From the NCBI GenBank assembly GCA_028291445.1, contig JAQGIA010000122.1, positions 1-13,238 of the forward strand: 13,238 bases of DNA, written 5' to 3'. This document shows, one piece after another, positions 1 to 12,026 of this stretch; positions within the stretch are counted from its first letter, which is position 1; the number at the start of each line of letters is the position of its first letter. A program made the position numbers and the translations under genes. The stretch comes from Belnapia sp. Its GTDB lineage: Bacteria > Pseudomonadota > Alphaproteobacteria > Acetobacterales > Acetobacteraceae. A model generated the notes under the pieces. It worked only from the letters and a program-made list of their open reading frames with translations. It was not told the DNA's origin and did no database searches.

Positions 1-1692
1 GACCGGTGCGGCGGCGCGCACCACCGGATCGGGCGGCTCGCCGGGGGGCGCGCCTGGCAGCGGCAGCAGCACGCAGGCCGGGCAGCCGGCCACCCGCTCG
101 GCTTCCTGCGCGATCGCCACCAGCAGGTCGCCGAGGGTGCCCGGGGCGCCGAGGCGGCGCGAGAATTCGACTAGCCGGCGCAGGCTCAGCACGCGCCTGC
201 GGGCGGCGCGGACCGAGGAGCCCAGGCCGCCGGTGGTGCCGACCAGCAGCAGCGCCACCAGGCTGAACACGACAGCGCCGACCACATCCTGGGCGCTGGC
301 GATCGCCAGCTCGTAGCGCGGCGGCAGGAACAGGTAGTTCCATGCCAGGAAGGATGCCACCGCGCCGAGGACGGCCTGCAACGGCCCGGCCGTGACGGCG
401 ATCGCCACGATGGCCGCGAGATAGACCATGCCGAGGGCGCCTTCCGGTACCACCCCATCGGCGGCCAGGCCGATGCCTGTGGCGATCCCGACCCCGGCCG
501 GCATGGCGGTCCAGCCAAGCCAGGCCGGCCATTCCCGGGGCTGCCGCGCTGGCCGGCGCAGCGCCACGGGTTCGGGCACCAGATGCAGGCTGAACGCGGT
601 GGCCCGGCGCGCCAGCACGGCGGCGAGCCCATGCCCGGTGAGCCGGCGCCAGAGGTTCGGCCGGCCCCGCCCGATCACCAGATGCGTGGCATTGCAGGTC
701 TGCGCATGGGCGAGGATCGCGGCGGCGATATCCGTGGCCACGATGGTCTCGACCTCGGCGCCCAGCGCCTCGGCGAGCCGCAGCGCCGGTGCCGGATCGC
801 CGCCATCCGCCAGTCCCGGCACCTCGACATGCAGCGCCATCAGCGAGGCGCGCAGGGCATCGGCGATGCGCCGTGCTTGGCGTACCACGGCCTCCGACGC
901 GGGGTCGGTGCCGACCAGGGCGAGAACCCGGTCGCCGGTCGGCCAGGGGCCTGGGATGGCATAGGCCCGCATATAGCCGCTGACATCGGCATCCACCCGA
1001 TCCGCGGTGCGGCGCAGCGCCAATTCGCGCAAGGCCGCCAGGTTGCCCGGGCGGAAAAAGCCCTGCAGCGCGCGGGCCGCCTGTTCCGGCCGATAGATCC
1101 GGCCCTGGCGCAGGCGTTCGATCAGCTCGGCCGGTGGGATATCCACCAGCTCGACCGCATCGGCCCCGGCCAGCACGCGGTCCGGCACCGTCTCCTGCAC
1201 CCGGACGCCGGTGATCCGCGCCACCGCATCGGACAGGCTTTCGAGGTGCTGGACGTTCATCGTGGTCCAGACCTCGATGCCGGCGTCGCGCAATTCCTCC
1301 ACATCCTGCCAGCGCTTGGGGTGCCGGCTGCCCGGCGCATTGGTATGGGCCAGCTCGTCCAGCAGCAGGATCCGTGGCCGGCGGACCAGGGCGCCATCCA
1401 GGTCGAATTCCTCGAGCGCCTGGCCGCGATACGCCAGCCGGGCGGGCGGCAGCACTTCCAGGGCGCCGATCTGCTCCGCCGTCTCGGCCCGGCCATGGGT
1501 CTCGACCAGCCCGGCCACGACATCCGTGCCGCCGAGGCGGCACCGGCGGGCCTGGACCAGCATCTCGAAGGTCTTGCCGACCCCGGGCGCGGCACCGAGG
1601 AACACCTTCAGCCGCCCGCGCCCCTCCCGTGCGGCAAGGGCCAGCAGCGCATCCGGATCGGGGCGGGCCGGCTCGGCCGGTGGCGGTGACAT
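1..1692 (-). CDS. kdpD: Sensor histidine kinase KdpD, N-terminal part (runs off left edge)
   Basis: KdpD is the inner-membrane sensor kinase that, with KdpE, switches on the kdp pump under K+ limitation or osmotic stress. The first 564 codons are present. They include the KdpD-type Walker A GAAPGVGKT (residues 33-41), the Walker B stretch ILLLDELAHTNAPGSRH (D112) and the following WQDVEEL...NVQHLESL block. A universal stress protein-like domain follows at about 253-368, with GRGRPNLWRRL near its end. Next come the four-helix membrane domain (about 388-475, including AWNYLFLPPRY) and the start of the cytoplasmic GAF-like region. The histidine phosphoacceptor and ATPase domains, and probably kdpE, lie beyond the window. 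The ATG at 1692 is supported by AGGA (1703-1700) seven bases upstream. Unlike the tightly packed genes before it, kdpD is 178 bases from kdpC, with a large inverted repeat between them. The reading frame is unbroken to the edge. Confidence 0.95.
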   Translation of the reverse strand, partial: MSPPPAEPARPDPDALLALAAREGRGRLKVFLGAAPGVGKTFEMLVQARRCRLGGTDVVAGLVETHGRAETAEQIGALEVLPPARLAYRGQALEEFDLDGALVRRPRILLLDELAHTNAPGSRHPKRWQDVEELRDAGIEVWTTMNVQHLESLSDAVARITGVRVQETVPDRVLAGADAVELVDIPPAELIERLRQGRIYRPEQAARALQGFFRPGNLAALRELALRRTADRVDADVSGYMRAYAIPGPWPTGDRVLALVGTDPASEAVVRQARRIADALRASLMALHVEVPGLADGGDPAPALRLAEALGAEVETIVATDIAAAILAHAQTCNATHLVIGRGRPNLWRRLTGHGLAAVLARRATAFSLHLVPEPVALRRPARQPREWPAWLGWTAMPAGVGIATGIGLAADGVVPEGALGMVYLAAIVAIAVTAGPLQAVLGAVASFLAWNYLFLPPRYELAIASAQDVVGAVVFSLVALLLVGTTGGLGSSVRAARRRVLSLRRLVEFSRRLGAPGTLGDLLVAIAQEAERVAGCPACVLLPLPGAPPGEPPDPVVRAAAPV

Positions 1693-1749
1693 GGGCTGAT
1701 CCTAGCGTCCTGCCCCTAGGGACCAGCAGGCCGCTGAAAATAATGGCGG

Positions 1750-1802
1750 GTATCCCGAAGCGGAAGGGTGCAACGGCGTTGCTTACGTCCGCTTCGGGAT
1801 AC
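1750..1802. repeat. Long inverted repeat / hairpin between kdpC and kdpD
   Basis: A perfect 14-base inverted repeat TATCCCGAAGCGGA (1751-1764) / TCCGCTTCGGGATA (1788-1801) is visible. It extends by one G-C pair (1750/1802). Inside the 23-base loop is a second small inverted repeat, GCAAC (1770-1774) / GTTGC (1778-1782). In the transcript this would be a long two-part hairpin 69 bases after the kdpC stop. A short T-rich stretch (ATTATTTT on the minus strand) follows, but about seven bases away from the stem, so it is not a classical terminator. It could be a dispersed REP-like element, an mRNA processing or stability element, or a partial attenuator that lowers kdpD relative to kdpABC. The sequence does not decide between these. 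Confidence 0.8.
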
Positions 1803-1832
1803 TGGCGGAAATCGATCCGGGCTTCAGCCGCC

Positions 1833-1846
1833 GCCAGCATGCTGGC
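1833..1846. repeat. 14-bp perfect palindrome downstream of kdpC
   Basis: GCCAGCATGCTGGC reads the same on both strands and lies 25 bases after the kdpC stop, upstream (in transcription) of the longer inverted repeat. Together with that repeat it makes the kdpC-kdpD gap unusually rich in dyad symmetry. No protein-binding role can be assigned from the sequence. A weak open frame crosses this gap on the minus strand but has no recognisable ribosome site or family features. Confidence 0.6.
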
Positions 1847-1870
1847 CACCGGGCCTCGACACCGTGCAGC

Positions 1871-2458
1871 TCAGCGCAGGTCGTCGAGCGCCAGGTTGAG
1901 CCGCAGCACATTCACTCGCGGCTCCCCGAGCAGGCCGAAGGCCCGGCCCTCGACCTGCCGCAGGACCAGCGCCCGCACCCGTTCCTCCGGCATGCCATGC
2001 GCTGCCGCCACGCGCGCCACCTGGCGCAGCGCATTGGCCGGGCTGATATCCGGATCGAGCCCCGAGCCGGAGGCGGTGACCATGTCCGCAGGCACCGGCG
2101 CCGGACCATTGGCGGCGACGCGCTCGCGCACCGCGGCCAGCAGGTCCTCGCTGGTCGGACCGAGCTGCGAGGCGGCGGAGGCGGCCGCGTTGTAGGGGGC
2201 CGGGCGGGTCTTGCCCGGCTGCTCGGGATCGGCCTCCGTGGTCGCCGAGGGGCGTGGGTGGAAGTATCGCTCGGAGGTGAAATTCTGCCCGATCAGCGCC
2301 GAGCCGATCACCTTGCCGTTCCGCTCCACCAGGCTGCCATTGGCCTGGTACGGGAAGGCCAGCTGCGCCACCCCGGTCATGGCCAGGGGCATGGCGATGC
2401 CGGTGATCAGGGTGAATATCAGCACCAGCGCGAGGGCCGGGCGAAGCATGGTATTCAT
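1871..2458 (-). CDS. kdpC: Potassium-transporting ATPase subunit KdpC
   Basis: KdpC is the single-span subunit of the KdpFABC K+ pump that stabilises the complex and supports ATP binding by KdpB. The protein is 195 residues, normal for the family. One N-terminal membrane helix (about residues 7-30) is followed by a periplasmic domain with family blocks GSALIGQNF (52-60), YFHPRPSA (65-72), [10 protein letters not shown] (130-139) and the C-terminal [14 protein letters not shown]. The segment between RPSA and YN (about residues 73-88) is some ten residues longer than I recall for the E. coli protein and is rich in charged residues and proline. The start is three bases after the kdpB stop, with only a weak ribosome site, so translation is probably coupled to kdpB. 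A second ATG three codons in is possible but less likely. Confidence 0.96.
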   Translation of the reverse strand: MNTMLRPALALVLIFTLITGIAMPLAMTGVAQLAFPYQANGSLVERNGKVIGSALIGQNFTSERYFHPRPSATTEADPEQPGKTRPAPYNAAASAASQLGPTSEDLLAAVRERVAANGPAPVPADMVTASGSGLDPDISPANALRQVARVAAAHGMPEERVRALVLRQVEGRAFGLLGEPRVNVLRLNLALDDLR

Positions 2459-2461
2459 GGC

Positions 2462-4540
<2,079 letters not shown>

Positions 4541-4551
4541 GGGATGCATCC

Positions 4552-6261
4552 TCAGAACGTCTTGCCGGCGAGCATGCTGAAATGCTCGGCCAGGGGACCA
4601 AGGGCGAGGGACGGCAGGAATTGCAGCCCGCCGAGGATCAGGATGACGCCGGCCAGCAGCCCGGCGAACAGCGGGGTATGCGTGGGGAAGGTGCCCGCGC
4701 TGTCCGGGACCTTGAGCTTCGCCGCCAGCGAGCCGGCGATCGCCATGACCGGCACCACATAGGCGAACCGCCCGAGCAGCATGGCGAGGCCGAGCGTCGT
4801 ATCCAGCCAGGGCGTATCCGCCGTCAGGCCACCGAAGGCGGAGCCGTTGTTGCCGGCGGCCGAGGTATAGGCATAGAGCATCTCCGACAGCCCATGCGGC
4901 CCCTGGTTGGCGATGGAGGCGAGCGCCGCCGGCAGCACCATGGCGACGGCGGTGAAGCCGAGGATCGCCGCCGGCAGCACCAGCACTGCCAGCATGGCGA
5001 GCTTGATCTCGCGCGCCTGGATCTTCTTGCCGAGGAATTCCGGCGTGCGGCCGACCATCAGCCCGGCGATGAAGACCGCCAGCAGGGCGAAGACCAGCAT
5101 GCCGTAAAGCCCCGATCCGACGCCGCCGGGAAGGACTTCGCCGAGCTGGATCAGGAACAGCGGCACCATGCCGCCGAGCGGGGTGAAGCTGCTGAACATG
5201 GCGTTGACCGCTCCGCAGGATGCACCCGTGGTGGTGGCGGTGAACAAGGCGACCAGGGCCTGGCCGAAGCGGATATCCTTGCCCTCCATGTTGCCGAGGG
5301 CGGCATCGACGCCAGCCGCCAGATGCAGCGGGTTGCCGGCGGCTTCGGCGGCATAGATCGCGGCGGTGGCGGCGACGACGAAGCCCAGCATGACCGAGAG
5401 CAGCACCCACCCCTGGCGCCGGTTGCCGACGACATGGCCGAAAGTCAGGCACAGGGCGAAGGGGATGAGGGCCTGGCACCAGATCTGCAGCGCGGTGGCC
5501 AGCGCGCCCGGTCCTTCGAAGGGATGCAGGGAATTCACCCCGAAGAACCCGCCGCCATTGGTGCCGAGATGCTTGATGGCGATCTGGAAGGCCACCGGCC
5601 CCAGGGCGATGGTCTGGCTGCCGCCTTCCAGGGTTGCCGCATCGGCATAGGCGGACAGGGTCTGCGGCATGCCCAGGGCGACGAAGGCAAGGCCGACCAC
5701 CACCGACAGCGGCAGCAGCACATACAGCGTCACGCGGGTGAGATCGGCCCAGAAATTACCCAGTTCCTGCAAGCCGCCGCCGACGAAAGCCCGGGTCAAC
5801 GCCAGGGCGAGGGCGATGCCGGTGGCCGCCGAGAGGAAGTTATGCACCGTCAGCCCGGCCATCTGGCTGAAGTAGGAAGCAGCGGCCTCGCCCGAATAGG
5901 CCTGCCAATTCGTGTTGGTGACGAAGCTGATGGCGGTGTTGAACGCCAGGTAGGGCGCCATGCCGCCGAAGCCCTGCGGATTGAAGGGCAGCACATCCTG
6001 CAGCCGCAGGATGGCATAGAGCGACGCGAAGCCGGCGGCGCTGAAGGTCAGCATGGAGAACGTATAGGCCTTCCAGCCCTGGCCGCGGGCCGGGTCGACG
6101 CCGGCGACGGCGTAGATGGCGCGTTCCACCGGTCCCAATAGGGGATGCAGGATGGTGCGCTCGCCGGCGGCGACTTGGGCGATGAAGCGCCCAAGCGGCA
6201 CTGCCGCGGCGACGATGCAGATGAGGACGAGGGCGATCTGTGCCCAGCCGATCAGCGTCAT
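4552..6261 (-). CDS. kdpA: Potassium-transporting ATPase, K+-binding channel subunit KdpA
   Basis: KdpA is the channel-like subunit of the Kdp pump that selects K+ in the inner membrane. The protein is 569 residues with about ten hydrophobic spans. All four selectivity-filter loops are recognisable: TNTNWQ (115-120), [12 protein letters not shown] (233-244), [11 protein letters not shown] (343-353) and [12 protein letters not shown] (467-478). These match the four-fold pore-loop architecture of the superfamily of K+ transporters, and no filter appears damaged. The ATG at 6261 sits three bases after the kdpF stop, with GAGGA inside the kdpF end about ten bases upstream, so kdpF and kdpA are translationally coupled. 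It ends just before kdpB. Confidence 0.97.
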   Translation of the reverse strand: MTLIGWAQIALVLICIVAAAVPLGRFIAQVAAGERTILHPLLGPVERAIYAVAGVDPARGQGWKAYTFSMLTFSAAGFASLYAILRLQDVLPFNPQGFGGMAPYLAFNTAISFVTNTNWQAYSGEAAASYFSQMAGLTVHNFLSAATGIALALALTRAFVGGGLQELGNFWADLTRVTLYVLLPLSVVVGLAFVALGMPQTLSAYADAATLEGGSQTIALGPVAFQIAIKHLGTNGGGFFGVNSLHPFEGPGALATALQIWCQALIPFALCLTFGHVVGNRRQGWVLLSVMLGFVVAATAAIYAAEAAGNPLHLAAGVDAALGNMEGKDIRFGQALVALFTATTTGASCGAVNAMFSSFTPLGGMVPLFLIQLGEVLPGGVGSGLYGMLVFALLAVFIAGLMVGRTPEFLGKKIQAREIKLAMLAVLVLPAAILGFTAVAMVLPAALASIANQGPHGLSEMLYAYTSAAGNNGSAFGGLTADTPWLDTTLGLAMLLGRFAYVVPVMAIAGSLAAKLKVPDSAGTFPTHTPLFAGLLAGVILILGGLQFLPSLALGPLAEHFSMLAGKTF

Positions 6262-6264
6262 GAT

Positions 6265-6351
6265 TCAAAGATCCTCAGGACGCAGCAGTGCCCACAACAG
6301 ATAGACCAGCAAAATCGCGGCGACGGCGCCGCCGAGGACAAGCTCGAACAT
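6265..6351 (-). CDS. kdpF: Potassium-transporting ATPase small subunit KdpF
   Basis: This very short gene encodes 28 residues, beginning MFELVLGGAVAA and ending LWALLRPEDL. It has one hydrophobic helix and the YLLWALLRPE tail typical of KdpF, which is a lipid-like stabiliser of the KdpABC complex in the membrane. It lies directly before kdpA (three bases between stop and start). It begins eight bases after the stop of the preceding 27-residue peptide, with a GAGGG ribosome site overlapping that stop. It is short enough to be missed by automatic gene callers. Position, length and sequence make the assignment firm. Confidence 0.93.
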   Translation of the reverse strand: MFELVLGGAVAAILLVYLLWALLRPEDL

Positions 6352-6359
6352 GGCCGCCC

Positions 6360-6443
6360 TCAGACGCGTTCGCAGCCGGCGGCATAGCCGGCCAGCAGGA
6401 GAAAGCTGATCAGGCCGACGCTGAGCAGGATGAAATCCAGCAT
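6360..6443 (-). CDS. 27-residue single-span membrane peptide preceding kdpF
   Basis: A 27-residue frame starts MLDFILLSVGLISF and ends AAGCERV. It consists of one hydrophobic helix and a short tail with a cysteine and charged residues. The ribosome site GAGG lies eight bases before the ATG, better than for most genes in this operon, and the stop is eight bases before the kdpF start. I recall similar unnamed mini-proteins at this position in other proteobacterial kdp operons, often left unannotated or called a hypothetical Kdp peptide, but I cannot verify that here. Plausible roles are an extra small subunit of the Kdp complex or a leader peptide coupling translation into kdpF. Size, hydrophobicity and spacing support a real gene. 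The function is inference. Confidence 0.72.
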   Translation of the reverse strand: MLDFILLSVGLISFLLLAGYAAGCERV

Positions 6444-6516
6444 GATATTTGCCTCTACGGCGATTGGATCGCAGCTGAGGCTATGGCTGGGGCGCCTAAA
6501 GGCGATATGCGTCGCA

Positions 6517-6530
6517 ATGGCCCGGGCCAT
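6517..6530. promoter_or_regulatory. 14-bp palindrome in the kdp promoter region
   Basis: ATGGCCCGGGCCAT is perfectly self-complementary. It overlaps the second TTTATG half of the putative KdpE direct repeat by three bases. It could be an operator for a second, dimeric regulator, or only a GC-rich coincidence. No convincing -35/-10 pair could be placed around it. Confidence 0.4.
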
Positions 6531-6544
6531 AAAGAATGCATAAA
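6528..6544 (-). promoter_or_regulatory. Candidate KdpE binding site upstream of the kdp operon
   Basis: On the minus strand TTTATG (6544-6539) is followed after five bases by a second TTTATG (6533-6528), an 11-base period. OmpR/PhoB-family regulators such as KdpE bind direct half-sites with this spacing, and the E. coli kdp site as I recall it is TTTATA and TTTACA separated by five bases. The site lies 85 bases before the first start codon of the operon, in the expected place, and is AT-rich within a very GC-rich region. Binding by KdpE is inferred. A clear sigma-70 -35/-10 pair was not found. Confidence 0.55.
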
Positions 6545-6565
6545 TGCCAGTGGCGGCGCGGGACG

Positions 6566-6650
6566 GCAGCCCGGTCGAGCCGGGGGACTGCTGCGCGCGA
6601 AGAATCCTGCGTGGCCAGGATCGCCATGTGGCGACTGTATAAAAGCAGTC
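6566..6650. repeat. Cluster of inverted repeats between thiC and the kdp operon
   Basis: The roughly 300 bases between thiC and the first kdp gene contain no convincing larger gene but several adjoining dyads. One is a bulged hairpin at 6566-6591 (GCAG + CCCGG against CCGGG + CTGC). Others are ATCCTG/CAGGAT at 6604-6621, TCGCCA/TGGCGA at 6621-6634 with a two-base centre, and GACTG/CAGTC at 6633-6650 flanking the AT-rich core of TGCTTTTATACA on the minus strand. The last contains a TATACA-like box but has no matching -35. They may be regulatory sites, the leader of a longer kdp transcript, or part of the thiC 3' untranslated region. Confidence 0.5.
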
Positions 6651-6701
6651 GGCGTCCCAGCCCCGGCCTGTATGGGCAAGAACACATGGGCGCCGAGGCG
6701 A

Positions 6702-6734
6702 GGCAGCAGGGACGACGCCGCGCCACCTGCTGCC
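6702..6734 (-). terminator. Hairpin downstream of thiC (imperfect terminator or 3' end structure)
   Basis: Nine bases after the thiC stop codon the minus strand carries GGCAGCAGG (6734-6726) and its perfect complement CCTGCTGCC (6710-6702), separated by 15 bases. The stem is strong and in the right place to end or protect the thiC mRNA. There is no run of U after it, so it is not a classical intrinsic terminator. In high-GC bacteria such U-less hairpins are common at transcript ends. Confidence 0.5.
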
Positions 6735-6742
6735 CCCTAGCT

Positions 6743-8748
<2,006 letters not shown>

Positions 8749-8754
8749 GACGCC

Positions 8755-8783
8755 AGCCTGCTGCCGGCCTGCCCCGCTGTCAA
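8755..8783 (-). promoter_or_regulatory. Candidate thiC promoter
   Basis: A perfect -35 box TTGACA (8783-8778) lies 17 bases before CAGGCT (8760-8755), a weak -10 match. Transcription would start near 8748, exactly where the TPP aptamer begins, which supports the placement. The -10 is poor by E. coli standards, as is frequent in high-GC alphaproteobacteria. Confidence 0.5.
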
Positions 8784-8794
8784 TCAATCGCTCG

Positions 8795-8815
8795 CCTTAT
8801 CAGTCGCCCACCTTA

Positions 8816-8823
<8 letters not shown>
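8795..8823. repeat. 13-bp tandem direct repeat over the BVMO stop codon
   Basis: CCTTATCAGTCGC occurs at 8795-8807 and again at 8811-8823, a 16-base period. The second copy contains the monooxygenase stop codon and the last codons. The first lies just outside, so a small tandem duplication has copied the end of the gene into the thiC upstream region. It ends 11 bases before the thiC -35 box. Probably replication slippage. A binding site is possible but unsupported. Confidence 0.75.
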
Positions 8824-10441
<1,618 letters not shown>

Positions 10442-10495
10442 CTTTGCCGATCTCCTCGGGTGGCATGGCGCCGTGGGCCGGTCGCGCGGTTTGCT

Positions 10496-10537
10496 GGCGG
10501 CAAGGTGCCGCCGGATTTCGCGCGGCGCAACCGCCGC
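10496..10537 (-). repeat. Two tandem GC-rich hairpins between livF and the BVMO gene
   Basis: On the minus strand GCGGCG/CGCCGC (10537-10522, GTTG loop) begins four bases after the livF stop. GGCGGCA/TGCCGCC (10512-10496, CCT loop) follows nine bases later. Neither is followed by a U-tract. They may slow or stop part of the liv transcript, or protect its 3' end while letting some transcription through to the monooxygenase gene. No separate promoter for that gene is evident in the 99-base gap. Confidence 0.55.
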
Positions 10538-10540
10538 CTG

Positions 10541-11323
10541 CTACAACCCCAGGTAGATTTGCCGCACCAGATCATTGTCGTGCATGGCGGCGGCCGATTC
10601 CGCCTCGAACTCGATATGGCCGTGGACGATGACGTAGCCGCGATCGGCGATGCGCACCGCCTGGTGGAAATTCTGCTCCGCCATCAGCACGGTCAGGCCG
10701 AGCCGGGCCTTCATCTCGGCGATCATCTCCATGGTGCGCGCCACCAGGATCGGCGCCAGCCCCACCGAGGGTTCATCGACCAGCAGGATCCGCGGTGCCG
10801 ACATCAGCGCCCGGCCGAGCGCCACCATCTGCTGCTCCCCGCCGCTCATGCTGCCGACCAGCTGGGCGCGGCGTTCGGCGAGCCGGGGGAACAGCTCGTA
10901 GGTGAGCGCCAGGTTTTCCGCGAGCACGGCCCGGGCGGTCGCGCGATAGGCGCCGAGCCGGAGGTTCTGCTCCACGGTCAGGCGCGGGAACAGCCGGCGG
11001 CCCTCGGGCACCAGGACGATGCCGAGATCGACCACCGCCTCCGGCGACTTGCCGACGAGGTCGATGGTGACACCGTCGAGCGTCGCGCGGATGCTGCCGG
11101 CGGTTGGCCGGATCTGTCCCATGATGCTGCGCATCAAGGTGGTCTTGCCGTTGCCGTTGGTGCCGAGCAGCACCACCGTCGCCCCGGCGGGGATGCTGAG
11201 CGAAACCGCCTGCAACACCCGCACCGCGCCATAGCCGGCATCGACGCCGCTGATCTCGAGGGCGAGCGGGCAAATCGCGTCACCCGTGCCAGGCGGCGTT
11301 TGCCCTTGGCTACTGCCGGCCAA
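10541..11323 (-). CDS. livF: Branched-chain amino acid type ABC transporter ATPase LivF
   Basis: LivF is one of the two cytoplasmic ATPases of a HAAT-family importer. From the chosen start it has 260 residues, with Walker A GTNGNGKT (54-61), signature MSGGEQQM (159-166) and Walker B ILLVDEP (179-185). The LivF-type ending has MAEQN followed by ADRGYVI. No ATG or GTG exists between the livG stop and the conserved ALEISGVDAGYG beginning. TTG at 11323 lies 14 bases inside livG and has GGAGG (11337-11333) at nine bases, so it is the best start. The alternative ATG at 11374 lacks a ribosome site and would overlap livG by 65 bases. The N-terminus before ALEI is about 20 residues longer than usual. 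Start uncertain, family certain. Confidence 0.9.
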   Translation of the reverse strand: MAGSSQGQTPPGTGDAICPLALEISGVDAGYGAVRVLQAVSLSIPAGATVVLLGTNGNGKTTLMRSIMGQIRPTAGSIRATLDGVTIDLVGKSPEAVVDLGIVLVPEGRRLFPRLTVEQNLRLGAYRATARAVLAENLALTYELFPRLAERRAQLVGSMSGGEQQMVALGRALMSAPRILLVDEPSVGLAPILVARTMEMIAEMKARLGLTVLMAEQNFHQAVRIADRGYVIVHGHIEFEAESAAAMHDNDLVRQIYLGL

Positions 11324-12026
11324 GATAGGCGTCCTCCACGTCGCGCAGCGCCAGCACCTCGCGCGGCGGGCCATCGGCGATCTTGCGGCCGGCGACGAAG
11401 ACCACCAGGCGCTCGGCGAAGGCGGTGACCGCGCGCATGATGTGCTCGATCATGATGATGGCGGTGCCGGCGGCGTTGAGCCGGAACAGCAGGGCGATGA
11501 TCTGGTCCACCTCGGCGTTGGAGAGACCGGCCATCGCCTCGTCGGCGATCAGCAGCTTCGGATTCAAGGCGATGGCGCGGGCCAGTTCCAGCCGGCGCAG
11601 CTCGACCTGGGTCAGTTCCTTCGGCAGGCAATCGGCCTTGCCGGCCAGTTCCACCTGCTCCAGGCATTCCATGGCCCGCACCGTGGCACTGCCGGACTGG
11701 CCGGCGAACAGCACCGGCACGCGCACATTCTCCAGCACGGACAGGCTGCCGAAAGGCTGCGGCAGCTGGAAGGTCCGCGCCAGGCCGAGCCGGGCGCGGC
11801 GATGCGGCTTCAGCCCGTCCAGCGCCGCGCCGGCCAGCGTGACCTTGCCGTCATGTGCGGCGAAGTCGCCCGAGATGCAGTTCACGAAGGTGGACTTGCC
11901 CGAGCCATTGGGGCCGATCAGCCCCAGGCGTTCGCCGGCGCGCAATTCGATATCCACCGACTGCAAGGCGACGAAGCCGCCGAAGCGCTTGCCGACGCCT
12001 TCGGCCTTGAGCAGCATCTCGCTCAT
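11310..12026 (-). CDS. livG: Branched-chain amino acid type ABC transporter ATPase LivG
   Basis: LivG is the second ATPase of the importer and pairs with LivF under the LivHM channel. The 238-residue protein has Walker A GPNGSGKST (38-46), Q-loop region ARTFQLPQPF, Walker B LLIADE with E163, and H195 in the switch. The ABC signature is unusual: LTQVELRR (138-145) replaces the LSxGQ-type sequence of classical LivG. I believe this occurs in a subgroup of LivG-like ATPases, so it need not mean loss of function. The start ATG (12026) overlaps the livM stop in an ATGA junction, with AGGA seven bases before it. The open frame extends further upstream into livM, but that part is not LivG-like. Confidence 0.93.
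   Translation of the reverse strand: MSEMLLKAEGVGKRFGGFVALQSVDIELRAGERLGLIGPNGSGKSTFVNCISGDFAAHDGKVTLAGAALDGLKPHRRARLGLARTFQLPQPFGSLSVLENVRVPVLFAGQSGSATVRAMECLEQVELAGKADCLPKELTQVELRRLELARAIALNPKLLIADEAMAGLSNAEVDQIIALLFRLNAAGTAIIMIEHIMRAVTAFAERLVVFVAGRKIADGPPREVLALRDVEDAYLGRQ

Noticed and set aside
1690..1842. Possible small gene in the kdpC-kdpD gap on the minus strand
   Set aside because: An open frame exists from an ATG at 1842, but it has no good ribosome site, its codons come from a palindrome, and it runs into kdpD out of frame.
4541..5479. N-terminal extension of kdpB to 1005 residues
   Set aside because: The extra sequence is an out-of-frame reading of kdpA. The conserved KdpB protein begins at 4540, where a ribosome site is found.
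4582..6141. 519-codon plus-strand open frame opposite kdpA
   Set aside because: KdpA is certain from its four filter loops. The opposite frame is highly charged repetitive sequence typical of an antisense shadow.
6444..6742. Possible c-di-AMP or K+-type riboswitch ahead of kdp
   Set aside because: None of the conserved cores of those classes can be seen. The structures are simple dyads, and a KdpE-like site already explains control.
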